This document shows, piece after piece, positions 33,906 through 44,816 of a DNA stretch of 64,000 nucleotides. Source of the stretch: Rhizopus sp. PT2906 (lineage: Eukaryota; Mucoromycota; Mucoromycetes; Mucorales; Rhizopodaceae). Where the stretch lies: the NCBI GenBank assembly GCA_025529335.1, contig JAMYHX010000163.1, positions 21,624 through 85,623 of the forward strand, in the 5' to 3' direction. Each line of letters opens with the position of its first letter. The stretch's first letter is position 1. The position numbers were made by a program, and so were the translations under genes. A model generated the notes under the pieces. It made no database searches and was not told the DNA's origin. It saw only the letters and a list, made by a program, of their open reading frames with translations.

Positions 33906-35226
33906 TCAGCCAATTTGAATTTCATTGACCATACGTAATGGTTCAACCATTAGGTAGGCTCTAACTATTTGTTCAAAATATTCATCACTTATTTGCATCT
34001 ATACATAATAAAGAATATATAAACTTGCTTCCCCCCTTTAACTCCTTAATGATCAATGACTTACATGCCGCCCTGGGGCTACTAAAAATTCTAGACGTCC
34101 TGTTTCATTTAATTTCCTTAACCCTAACCAATCGTACACATATAGCGCTTGATCTTCGAGAGGGACGAGGCCATTATTTTCATTAAGGACCCAGAACCAC
34201 TAAGATTATATATGAGATCTGCATTTCCATTGTTTATGATTGGTATAGACTTACAGCTGACTGTGCAGGTTTCACTATTTCTTCTTGCACAAATCGAATC
34301 AAGATCAATTTCTCTAAAGAGAGCATATTTTCTTTATATTTAAGACTGTCCTTGTGTTGAAGTTCATTGTTGTTATAAGGTAAAAATGAGCATTTTGTGG
34401 TATAATCTATTTCATTGTTACGAACTTCATTGTTATATTAGATTACATAAATGTTCACCTATTAAACTGAGTGGATCCCGATAATACTGAGTTGGGACGA
34501 TATTCTTTTGTGCATATTCTGAATAAGCACCACTACGGACAAGGAACCTCATCATCCCACAGAAAGGATCAATTTGATTCATACAGTTTGGAATGTCAGA
34601 TACACCTATTGTTACTATTATTAAACCTTCTAAACAAACAAAGGGAATTTTTAATCAAACCTCCATGTGGAGAACCAAAGGTAATTAATCGATACATACG
34701 CGGTTGATTACATCTCTGTAACAAAGTTCTTCTTTCTGCGGTTAAAAATAGATCTCGAACCCTTTATTATTCATTCTTTATTTACCTCAAAAATAGACCA
34801 CCCTGCGCAACACATGACTATTAGATCTGTTGCTTATACTTTTTCTTTTAATACTTGCCTGAGAAAATCCTATAGCATTATACCCATTCTGTAGTTCTGG
34901 TATAGCTGCCAACTTTTGACATATGCTATCCACTTGTAGGTTGATTTGTCCAAAGTAACCAGCTTTGCGATCTTCTTCTTCATTCTCAGCCAAACTAACA
35001 CTGTGCACAAAGGTATCATTTCCCAAATATTTATGAAGTAGAACAGTCATTCGACCCATAGAGTCCGCACTACAGCAGGTATCACCCATTCCGTGCCAGA
35101 TAGCCACTTGTGTTTTTATAAGGATCTGCTGTTTTTTATAATTATAATATTTTTATTATATTCCTAACCTGGCCTATATGCATATGCACCTGCACACAAT
35201 AAATAGAATACACACAGGAACAGCAT
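33906..35226 (-). CDS. PPT1: Palmitoyl-protein thioesterase (PPT1 type)
   Basis: This lysosomal/vacuolar enzyme removes fatty acyl groups from cysteines of proteins during turnover. Minus-strand exons are 35226-35169, 35106-34859, 34802-34786, 34728-34661, 34605-34459, 34406-34255, 34199-34065 and 33998-33906, giving 305 residues, the family's usual length. The signal peptide is MLFLCVFYLLCAGAYA. Family motifs are VAIWHGMGDTCC, then YNAIGFSQ|GG, with the nucleophile Ser in G-x-S-x-G split across two exons, VSDIPNC, QYYRDP and GRH|MQISDEY with the catalytic His. The intron after GFSQ is GC-AG and exon 3 is only 17 nt. The position aligned with the catalytic Asp (family pattern NDSIVDP) reads QEEIVKP here. 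An upstream in-frame ATG at 35361 gives a poorer N-terminus. Confidence 0.88.
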
Positions 35227-35445
35227 AAAGAAAAAAAAAAGAGAGAGGGGAGATAAAGAGACAGACTGAGGCAGAAATGCTGACCTGCATATGTGCACAC
35301 CAAAATTTCTTATTCCGGTCAAGTATGTCCGGTGTAACAACGTTCCTACATCTTTAAGCATTCCATAAAGCCAACCAAATAAGGCCGCTCTGCCTATTCT
35401 TTCCCTTCTTTCACTCTTATCAAGGCCATCTAGATAATATCAACC

Positions 35446-36200
35446 ATGGTACATATCGCACAGATGAAAAGATGTGGATGGATTCAGTTTTGAAAAAGAA
35501 ATAGAAATGGATGATTGTCAATCATATTGTGTGTGTATACATATATATTCTTACCCAGCCTACATTTCAACATGTGTCTACAGCAGCAGTAACATTAGAC
35601 ATTTTACAATTTTCAATGACGCCCATTAAAAAAGCAATCAAATACAACCTTATCCATTTTTATTCTTTTTCACAACTTGATTCACTCATGTCTTTAAAAT
35701 TTTGTTTTCAACTTGACATTAACTGTATATTATAGCAAGGTTCATTCAAGCGTCAAGTCGAAGTGGGTCGTGTTGTTCTCATTAACTCCGGTGCTGATGC
35801 CGGCAAATTGGCTGTTATTATTGATATTGTCGATCACAACCGTGCTCTCATCGATGGTCCCACCACTGGTGTTGCTCGTCAAGCCTTCCCCTTCCGTCGT
35901 ATGGTCTTGACTCCCATCGTCATCAAGAACCTTCCTCGTAGCATCGGTCAAGGTGCTCTCAAGAAGGCTATTGAAAAGAGTGATGTCGTTGCTGCTTGGA
36001 ACAAGACCGCTTGGGCCAAGAAGATCGAACAACGTAATGTTCGTGCTTCCTTGTCCGATTTCGACCGTTTCAAGTTGTTAAAGTACAAGAACCAAGTAAG
36101 TTTATTTGATAGTGTTGGAGAATGTAACTCTTATGTTTTGCCGTAGCGTCGCTTTGCCCTTGCCTCCACCCTTGCCGCTGCCAAGAAGCAAACTGCTTAA
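35446..36200 (+). CDS. RPL14: 60S ribosomal protein L14 (eL14)
   Basis: A structural protein of the large ribosomal subunit. The main exon, 35736-36095, encodes GSFKRQVEVGRVVLINSG ... DHNRALIDGPTTGVARQAF ... AWAKKIEQRNVRASLSDF, which is eL14 (VGRVVLI, LIDGP and WAKKI are conserved). It is joined to 36147-36200 (RRFALASTLAAAKKQTA) after a 51-nt intron. The frame before GSFK has no ATG, so I infer a first exon consisting of the ATG alone at 35446-35448 followed by a 287-nt intron, giving 138 residues. An initiator split from the body by a long first intron is common in ribosomal protein genes. The C/T-rich leader before 35446 also fits. The first exon is less certain than the rest. Codons are strongly biased, as expected for high expression. 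Confidence 0.88.
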
Positions 36201-36253
36201 ATATAATGTGTCATTAATAAAAAAGAGAGACAATCAGTGTACATTTTTATTAT

Positions 36254-39200
36254 TTAATCTGTAACAATATCATCATCATCATTATTCTGTCTAAGTTCAT
36301 CACGATTGGTTATCGTATTTGCCTCTAACGCTTGGTCCTGATCCTCTTCTTTAGCAGACAAGACTTGATCATCAGACATCATATTATCCGTCTCGTTTTG
36401 TTTTTCAGCAGCCTGCTGCTTTTCTTTCGTCTCTTGAATGATATCCTCTACACACCTTTCATTCACTTGGTTCTGAGGCTTTCTTCGTTTATAAAATAGT
36501 AAATAAGCAGCAGAAGTCTGTCATACACAAGATTAATATATAAGAAAGAGTTATTGTATATTGACTCACCTTGATATCAGATACATCCACTTTAGAAACA
36601 TGAGAGTCATCAAAGTGATACCAATTCTTGTCTTCAAAATTTTGTGCATAGGCAGTATCTACATCAAATAAGATTTAGCTTTAATGAAAAGTTTTGAGCA
36701 AAACACTTACAGTGTCCACCGCCTAATCCGCCGTAATGGTTATCAACTGCATAGAGGTCATAGATCAATTTATCCTCTTCCTTCAAGGCATCCTTATTGT
36801 CTATACTTAGTACACGATCTGTCAGATCCAATGACTCGACAGGGAAATCGATGAATGCGTCGATTTTATCTCTCCAAGTACGTGAGTGACTGAATCGTTT
36901 GAGATGGACTACCATAACATCAGGCATACGCCAGAGATCAAACTTTTTGGTGGCCATTTGGTGCTTTTTACATTTAGGACAGTACCACAAATCTTCTTCG
37001 CCCAACTCTTCTTCCTTTGTGAATTCATCAAGACAATCCGCAAGAGTAATTTGCTGCTTATTCTTGGCATCTGCTGGTCCGGCCTTGGCTTCCTCAGGAT
37101 CGCCGAGCTCCTCAATATCCTCCCAGCCACTTCCAGAAACGCCATTAGAGCTACTAAATGGTGATTCACCAAAGAGTTGTTGTGCTCTCTTTGGGGTCCA
37201 TTCAAGAACGATACCTTCTCCTTGTCGGATAATGGTGTTTGGTGGACATGTCAACTTGCGCTTCACAGGGATCGTTGGCTTGTGACGCATAGTGTCGTAG
37301 GAATTGGGAAGCTGAGGTGGTGTTGTAAAGGAATCAAGAACAGGTGATTCAGGTTTGCTACCCACATTGTTTTCATTGGAAAGAATAGATTCTGTGTCAT
37401 TGTCAGTAGCAGGGTTTATGATGGGGGAATAGGTGGTAGCAGTAGTATCATTTTGGTAAAAGTTAACGGCAGCATTTTCCACTTCTTCTTCATCCTGCAT
37501 GGAACTAGACATAACAATTGAGTCTTCCATTTCAGTATCGTCATTCTCTATCTCTGGTAATCCTTCTGTATCGTTGCCATCGACGTCTGGTTGAATTTGT
37601 TGTCTTTCATACTCCTCGCGTTGCTTTTGTTCATCCTCTGCCCTTTCGCGTAAATCCGTCCAAGGAGTCAAGCCGTGTGTGCAAGGCAGTAAGTCTTCTG
37701 TATGTCTGCCATAGGTATGTCCGCCAGAAAACACTTTTATGGTGAACAAATTTGACATAGGCTCTGTCTTTTTACCACCAGCTGCTGTCACGGCAGCAGC
37801 AGTATGGATAGGCTGTTGTTGTTGCTCATCAATGTCCATGTCTTGTTGATGACCATTCGTCACAACAGCTTCGTATTTAGGTGGTTCATCTTCCATTTCA
37901 GCGTCGCCATTAACTTCTTCAAATAATTTAAAGTGAGTATATCGCTCTACATGTTGTGATAACAAGCGGTACAAGGAATCGACGTTTGTGCAATATTTAC
38001 GAGGAATACCAATCACAAAAGGATCGCCGAATTGTTGAGGCGAGGTGTATGTTGCTTGTTCACTTTTGTCGACTGTTGCACAATACACAGGGAAAACAAT
38101 CAATTGATCATCATCTTCTGATGTGCTGTCTTCATTATCATCGTCGTCATCTTTTCCGAATCGGTAAGACTTTACCTTTCTCTTAGGTGCAGGCGGTACT
38201 GGCCCAGGAAGTTGGTAAACGTAAATAGTATCAGAGCTGCCAATGGTAGCTACGGGCTCATACTGAGGAAATACTTTGTAAATTTTGTGCGAAAAGAGTT
38301 CAACCACCAAAAGCTAAGGATAAAGTACGTCAGTAGCCGACGTGAACACGTGGATTAACTTACAGTTGATGGATCTTCAATCGACATCATTCGTGCTACT
38401 TCTCTTTGAAGATGAGCAATACTTGCATCCTTGCTCAATGTCACGACCACACGCTGCATTCTCTTCATTGGATCATAAGGAACATATACTATTGTTGTCT
38501 TGCTCTTTTTCTTTATGGGCAAAGGTAAGGACAGATACATGAATGGATCAAATGTGACAGAGACCTATGAAAAAGGAGTTAACTCTTTCTGTAAATCAGG
38601 AACAACTCAACTTACGTTTTTACATTCTGCACAGACCAGCTTACTCTTGAATTGGCCCTGAAAAAGATCCACAATGACCGAATCATTTCTAGCACGATGA
38701 TAATCCCAACTCTTTTTAGCAATCTCTTCATCCTTCATGCCATCAAAATCAGGTAGTTCTATATAAGGTTTCTTTATGATTCGATTCAAATCTTCATGAA
38801 GGCCATCGAGCAAGAAGGCCAACAGCTCTTGTGTATCGTGCTGTTGGTAGCCATAAAACGATGAATTGAACTTGCCAATGGTATACTTGAAGTCTCGTGG
38901 TGCAAAACTGTGAGAATGCCCACTCCAAAGCTTTTCAATTAATTCTCCGTAAGCTTCTGCCACTTGACCCTTCATTCCTAAGGGATTGTCTCTGTTCAAC
39001 TCGTTCTTGTAATTATCAGCTTTTTCACAAAAAAAAATCAGATTAATTATGGCGTGCATCAATATATCCGTATGTTCGTGTACCTAGGAACCATTTTGTC
39101 AGTTCAGATGTATTGCTGAGACATTGAAGCGCCGAGTTCATAAAACAGGTGTTTCCCAAGTTTTGTAACCCACAAACGCCTCGAGTAAACTTTGAATAGG

Positions 39201-40080
39201 GACCAGATGTTGGTGTACTTGCGCTTGATGTGGTTGTCAAATTGTTGAATCCATTGGCGAATATGCTCGAAGCTGAAGAGACGGAGGACGTGTCTGACTG
39301 TTTGACATCAGAAGGAAATCGAGCATCACCCTTGATAGCGACTGCTATATTACATTGACCGGATCGAGACAAATTAGCTGATCCATTCTCTGTATCGATC
39401 TGGGAAGCGTTTTGAAGGACACTTGAAGAAATGATGGGTGTCGTCGGTTCATCCTCTAATGTCCATACTTGTAATTCAGCGTCTTGTGATAAATCAAGAG
39501 ATTCTTTTATAGTCGACACTAAATCATTTACAGTCGATGCTTCTGACAAAGTGAATTGAGGGCACCGAGTAAGTTGAGTACTAGTCGAATCAGTGATTAC
39601 AAAGAGCTTGAAATGGGGTGGATACAGTTCGACTGTAAGCTCTCCGTCAGTTCCCTTTATCATTAAACGTTCAATAGGCTCTGTGACTGATCCGTACCAT
39701 TCCATCAAGTCTTTCCAAGCTTCTTCGGGAACTGCAAATACAGTATCATTTAGCTTCAAGCCTTCCACAAGCTTTCCGTTGGCCTGCAGGATTGATTGGT
39801 TGTTGATCGGCCCTGGGTTCGTTTGCTCTCCGATTTTTCTTGCGTCGTGTTGAGGACTGCTCAGACGAGAACAGTATTGCCTCCAACGTGTAAACCAATT
39901 CTTGGATATAAGGTACCATGTCTGCCCTTCTGATAGATGCTCTTGTTGTAATTGAGTAATTATCTTGACTTGATCTTTGGGATCTATTTTTGAGGCACGT
40001 TCCTCTACATCTTCTTCCATACTTGATTCTCTTGCTCTCTTTGTTGAAATAGGACTTTTACCTGTTTCATTATCAGACAT
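36254..40080 (-). CDS. UBP12: Ubiquitin C-terminal hydrolase, Ubp12/USP4-11-15 type
   Basis: A cysteine protease that removes ubiquitin from proteins. Minus-strand exons are 40080-39084, 39019-38616, 38564-38364, 38313-36711, 36658-36570 and 36517-36254, in phase, 1185 residues (yeast Ubp12 is about 1250). Residues about 35-150 form a DUSP domain (TWYLISKNWFTRWRQY). The USP domain opens with NLGNTCFMNSALQCLSN (catalytic Cys near residue 311) and closes with YGGLGGGHYTAYAQN (catalytic His near 1068, assembled across an intron) and WYHFDDSHV. Between the halves lies a Ubl-like part and a 250-residue acidic, low-complexity insert. The zinc-binding CPKCKKHQ pair is present. The C-terminal 70 residues are acidic and probably disordered. 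The 3' end converges on RPL14 with 53 bases between. Confidence 0.93.
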
Positions 40081-40970
40081 CGTGTGGCTTATTGTTATGC
40101 TTTATAAAGAAAAGAAGAAAGAAAGAAAAAAAAAAGGAGAAAAAGAATGTTTAGGAAAAGCAAGACAAAACGTAATTGGCGCTCAAAGTGGACTTTAAGC
40201 GAATAGTAACAGTCACAATCGGAGCTTTAAATAACTGAAAGAACTGTGTACTACCTTCAGACGTTTGCATGACCCTTCCTGCTATTTTTAAAAAACCTAA
40301 TAGTGGTGTAGTCATTCACAGCCCTTCCTGAATTGCTAGCGCTCGTCACAAACCAAGCAACATTCCATTTCTATTGTTACTTTTCAGTTTTATAGATGAA
40401 TTTAAAAAATAGAGAATTAGGAAATACCTGATTTATGTAAACACGACAATCTTACCTTGTCTCCACCAGCATGACTGATATCATAGACAACATTCATGGT
40501 GTGTGATAATGCGACTACTAATGTCTTTTAGACAATTTAGTTTTTTTCACCTCTCCAAAAATAATCATTGACCCAGCTTAGAATAATGAGCAAAATATTG
40601 CACTGTACACTTTGGGCTACTGTGAATGGGCCAATAACACTGTTTTTGATGTATTGTACCTCCCTGCAACTTCAAAACAAGGAAATAGATAACTCAAACA
40701 CTATTATCAAAGTAGTAAAATATGAAAAGAAGACTATCGCATGGAAGTACCGGATCAAGTTTTTTAAGAGACCTTCATGCTTTGAGGATGAACTATAAGA
40801 AATGAGAAAGACAAAATATACTCCACAGCGCGCCTGTAAATGTTCTTGTATGCAAATGAGATATTGCAGGACATGAACGGCAACAATTATCCAGAGCAAT
40901 CTGAAGTATTCTTAGACGAATTATCACTTGACTTGAGCCCCTTCATATGGCATTGCCAACAAAATTGAAA
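40081..40970. other. Spacer without recognisable gene
   Basis: The 5' flank of the deubiquitinase gene. Short frames have no motifs; the part after 40850 may belong to the decayed transposase. Confidence 0.4.
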
Positions 40971-40978
40971 GGAAACTT

Positions 40979-41368
40979 ATGCTGGTTATATTCTCAGTAT
41001 TCATTGTATGTAAGGATGGTTGTAAACGCAGAGCAAGCATGATAGAAGATAGTATTAATGTATTGCCAGTAAACAAAGGTAAAGATGTGAGCCCAGACTA
41101 CCATAGCCACTTCACAGCACAAAAGTTCGAGCAATTTTTTGGAAAGATCTGCGAGTCCTTTGTCCTTTATGGTAACTGTATCATCCACATGGATGGCGCA
41201 TCTTACCATAAGCGTACTTATTTCTGCGGAAAAAAATATACAATTGTAGAATGGTTGATTACGAAACGCAAGCCTGGTTTAGCAAGTGGCGATTTTTTGC
41301 ACTATGTCACTGAATGCAATAAAGAAATGGGTGAAGAAAGTTGTAAAGGTTGGATTGATTGTTTTTGA
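40979..41368 (+). pseudogene. DDE (Tc1/mariner-like) transposase fragment
   Basis: The 130-codon frame contains DGCKRRASMIEDSINVLPVN, then PDYHSHFTAQKFEQFF and YGNCIIHMDGASYHKR. The last is the second catalytic Asp motif of the DDE endonuclease family carried by Mucorales Tc1-like elements. The first Asp region and the final Glu region are not readable, no helix-turn-helix part precedes it, and the end (CNKEMGEESCKGWIDCF) diverges. So it is an inactive internal fragment. No inverted repeats were found at its edges. Confidence 0.65.
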
Positions 41369-41808
41369 TCACTATAAATAGAGGCTATTTCACCATTGAT
41401 CTTTTTCACCAAATTGCATCCTAAAATCCTATAAAAGGGGTATCCATTGGAACAACTGTAACAATGATGTAATACTTTTTTGAGAGAACGAGAGGTTGAG
41501 TACAAAATAACCATGGACAAGTATTTATAGAATAAGCCTCATGTGTCTTATTGTGTATTCTACATCTTGTAAAAAGAAAAGAATAATTGCCTATATCTTA
41601 ATTGCTCAGCATATGTATGCGCCTCCTACTCTAGTCTTGGACTTATTACCCAAAGTGGGTATATCTACTGACGCAGTGCCAAGCATAATGACCTTTTTCT
41701 GTACCTTAACGATAAAAGAGTATCAAGTATCATGTGCGACTTTTCACTTTCCGGTAATAGTATATTTTTTTCCTTTCTTTCCCTTTTTTCTTTCTTTCTT
41801 ATTTACAA
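41369..41808. other. Spacer / promoter of next gene
   Basis: No gene seen; T-rich just before 41809. Confidence 0.4.
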
Positions 41809-42903
41809 ATGAAGCCAGATACCATTGACATACCCACACAAAAACCAGATACCATAGATGAACCAGTGATCTATGATAAGCCAAATACCTATGATGATGA
41901 TGACAATACCAACAACGACAACAATAACAATAACAGTCAATCATTGCCACAAGAAGTACTCGATGATCTCATTATTCGATCTGATTTTGTAGACGGTAAA
42001 AGACCTGATATACAATTGGACGATGATGAATCACATAAACGACCTTCCATCACTTCCAGCTTGCTCTCTCATGTGCCCTTACCTACTTCTGGTCTAACAG
42101 CCACCACAAGTTCGACCAGTCTGTCTCCACCTCATGTACCCACAGCGAGTCAAAGTGTATCGAGTATAAGTAGTGTCGGGAGCGACAAAAGCACGGCAAG
42201 TACACGAATGGCGCTAATGCAGATTTTGAAAAAGAAACCTATGGAAGACTTGATAAAATACGATTTACGCAAAGTATCCCTGACCCGACCTGAAGAACAG
42301 GATGTATACTTTCATGGTACCAAGGTGCGGGCTTACAGAAAGGTTCAGCCTCACTCTTATTCATGGGGCTTTCAAAACATACTCTATCGTGTGCTTGAAG
42401 ATAGTGAGAATGTCAAGGTGGCAGAGACACGGAGAAGGGCGTTCAAAAAGGAAATTACAATTGAGTGGGGGGATTTCCCGATTTATGCTATAGATGAAGA
42501 ATCACCTACGCCAGATAGCAGTAACAGCGAAGATGGAGCGACACGATCAAGACAACTTCATAATATTACCAAATCACACTTATTATTTACATATGAGACT
42601 GAATTTGAAGGACATCTGATTAGATGGAAGAGGGCTAGTTTGTTATCACATGACATGGTCTGTGAAGTGAAGCATGGAGATAAATGGCGTGTTATTGCTG
42701 AATTTGACAGTCATCGCATGGGATACTTTATTCATTTGGGTGAATTGATTATTGATAGAAATGCGCTTCAAATAGTAGAAAAACCTCATCAATTTGAGGC
42801 ACATATTATTGTCCTCTGTTGTACCTTGATTGATCTCATGCGAGAGGTGGTTGAACAAGCTGTTGGTATAAGTAAAGGTGGAATTGTGAATAGTGACAAA
42901 TAA
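41809..42903 (+). CDS. Conserved-looking orphan protein, possible beta-barrel domain
   Basis: This is a single-exon 364-residue frame starting at an ATG after a T-rich leader. The N-terminus has a short imperfect repeat (KPDTID ... KPDTIDEP) and an Asp/Asn run, then about 90 Ser/Thr-rich residues. From about residue 135 it becomes ordered: RKVSLTRPEEQDVYF, SYSWGFQNILYRVLE, IRWKRASLLSHDMVCEV and WRVIAEFDSHRMGYFIHLG. The alternating beta pattern and the RW(K)R-x-S-x-x-SHD-x-x-CEV stretch recall tubby/LURP-one-like barrels, but I cannot assign the family with confidence. The stop at 42903 lies 130 bases before the G-alpha ATG, so the two tandem genes share a very short spacer. Confidence 0.65.
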   Translation: MKPDTIDIPTQKPDTIDEPVIYDKPNTYDDDDNTNNDNNNNNSQSLPQEVLDDLIIRSDFVDGKRPDIQLDDDESHKRPSITSSLLSHVPLPTSGLTATTSSTSLSPPHVPTASQSVSSISSVGSDKSTASTRMALMQILKKKPMEDLIKYDLRKVSLTRPEEQDVYFHGTKVRAYRKVQPHSYSWGFQNILYRVLEDSENVKVAETRRRAFKKEITIEWGDFPIYAIDEESPTPDSSNSEDGATRSRQLHNITKSHLLFTYETEFEGHLIRWKRASLLSHDMVCEVKHGDKWRVIAEFDSHRMGYFIHLGELIIDRNALQIVEKPHQFEAHIIVLCCTLIDLMREVVEQAVGISKGGIVNSDK

Positions 42904-43033
42904 TAAAAATCATGTCATAAAAGTATTAGATTATATAGACAAGGTTGTACATATCTATATTACACACATGCATCGATTTATTTTCTATTTTAAACCCTTT
43001 TTTTCTTGTTCTTTCATTTATTACTTTTTAAAC

Positions 43034-44198
43034 ATGGGCTGCTGTGCTTCAGTTGAACAGGGACAAGGCGCCAGAGTACGAAATGATCAAATAGAACAAC
43101 AATTAAGAATGGAAAAGTTGAATGAAAAAAATGAAGTGAAGCTATTGCTCCTTGGTGAGTACACACATAAATTGATTAGAATCATTATTTTAATACTTTT
43201 TAAAGGTGCTGGTGAATCAGGGAAATCCACTATTTTAAAGCAAATGAAATTAATTCATGACGGTGGCTTCCCATTAGAAGAAAGAGAAGCACATAAGGAA
43301 ATCATTTTTAATAATGCCCTTCAATCTATTCTTGTCATTCTTGAAGCCATGTGTAATCTGGGAATCGAACTCGGGGACCCAAAGAATAAGATACATTTTG
43401 ACAATATCATGCGTTACGAAACACAAGTGGATAATTTTACTATGCCTCCCGACTTGGTTGAAGGCATCAAGGTCTTGTGGCAAGATTCTGGTGTACAAGA
43501 GACGTTTCGTAGAAGCAATGAATACCAATTGAATGACTCTGCTTCCTAGTAAATATTAATATAGAGTGTGTGTAACTTTAAATAACACCAATAGCTACTT
43601 TGAACATATTGAACGTATTGGATCACCTGATTACGTACCTACAGATCAAGATGTGTTACGCTCTAGAGTAAAGACCATTGGAATCACAGAGACCAAATTC
43701 ACGGTGGGGAACCTTGTTTATAAGATGTTTGATGTTGGAGGACAAAGATCAGAAAGAAAGAAATGGATCCACTGTTTCGAAAGCGTTACTGCTATTATAT
43801 TCTTGGTAGCCATATCAGAATATGATCAAGTATTAGTTGAAGACGAGACAGTAAATAGAATGCAAGAAGCATTGATCTTGTTTGACTCTATTTGTAACTC
43901 AAGATGGTTTGAAAAGACATCGACCATTTTATTTTTAAACAAGACAGATATATTTAAGGAAAAGATATCAACAAGCCCTATTAGCAAATATTTTCCAGAC
44001 TACAAAGGTCAACCAGATGACTATGAAGCAGCATGTCAATACTTTACACATCGATTTGAGTCTTTAAACACTTCGACAGATAAACAAGTCTATACTCACC
44101 TGACTTGCGCAACAGATACGGAAAAGATCAAGTTTGTGATGGCTGCAGTAAATGATATTATTATTCAATCAAGTCTTAGAAATAATGGCTTACTTTAA
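43034..44198 (+). CDS. Heterotrimeric G protein alpha subunit
   Basis: A GTP-dependent switch downstream of seven-helix receptors at the plasma membrane. Exons are 43034-43154, 43206-43548 and 43595-44198, 355 residues, the standard size. The N-terminus MGCCAS has Gly2 for myristoylation and Cys3/Cys4 for palmitoylation. The P-loop GAGESGKST lies at about residue 41, RVKTIGI (switch I with the key Arg) at about 178, DVGGQRSERKKW (switch II) at about 200, NKTD at about 270 and TCATDT at about 325. The C-terminus is SSLRNNGLL, so the Cys at position -4 that pertussis toxin modifies in Gi-type subunits is Asn. It belongs to one of the several G-alpha groups that Mucorales possess; the exact subgroup is not resolved. 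Confidence 0.95.
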
Positions 44199-44380
44199 TA
44201 GTCATCTATTCCCTTATTTTCGTTTGTGTGTACATCTTTTTTCCTTATTTTCACTTTGTTACCTTTTACATTTAATCAAACACATGTCCTTGTGTATTCT
44301 TATTTAAAACACAGTTTACCTTTTCTTTTCTTTCTTTTTCTTTTCTCGCTCTCTCTTTTTTATATACATCATAAACATTC

Positions 44381-44739
44381 ATGCGAACCCTTCTTCTTTT
44401 ACTGTTATTTGCCATTGTTTACGTCGCAGCAGAAGGTAACTTTTACTTTTTATTTTGATATTCTTTTCCCCAAACCCATTTTTAAAAGGCCTTACTACCT
44501 ACATCGTCGCCTTTAAGGACAATACTAGTCAGAAAGATATTGAAAAGTTTAAACAAGACGTCAAGAAAGCAGGTGGAACGATTAAAGATGAAATCAACTT
44601 GGGAATAAGAGGATTGATCATTTCTTTACCTAAACCAGTCGAGGGTGCCTCTCTTGAAGCCTTGGGTACCAATGACAATATTGACTTTATTGAGGAAGAT
44701 AGGACATTTCAAATCGAAGAACCCGGATTTGCTAAATAA
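44381..44739 (+). CDS. Secreted stand-alone I9 (subtilisin propeptide-like) proteinase inhibitor
   Basis: The 101-residue product has two exons, 44381-44435 and 44489-44739. The first exon is almost exactly the signal peptide (MRTLLLLLLFAIVYVAAEG). The mature part (TTYIVAFKDNTSQKDIEKF ... AGGTIKDE ... GLIISLP ... DFIEEDRTF) has the I9 fold order seen in subtilisin propeptides and in free inhibitors such as yeast Pbi2. No protease domain follows; the frame ends at 44739. It therefore probably inhibits serine proteases of its own or of competitors, or assists vacuolar protease folding. Yeast Pbi2 lacks a signal peptide, so secretion is a difference. Confidence 0.82.
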
Positions 44740-44793
44740 TAAAAGGTTAATCTTTTTTATGCCGATTTACCCACCATTATCAAGTACGCACAT

Positions 44794-44816
44794 ACACACA
44801 CACACACACACACACA
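44794..44816. repeat. (CA)n microsatellite
   Basis: About 11 CA dinucleotides in the 3' flank of the inhibitor gene. Confidence 0.9.

Noticed and set aside
35164..35361. Upstream ATG extending PPT1 by 45 residues
   Set aside because: The extension is low-complexity and would bury the signal peptide; the ATG at 35226 gives a proper signal sequence.
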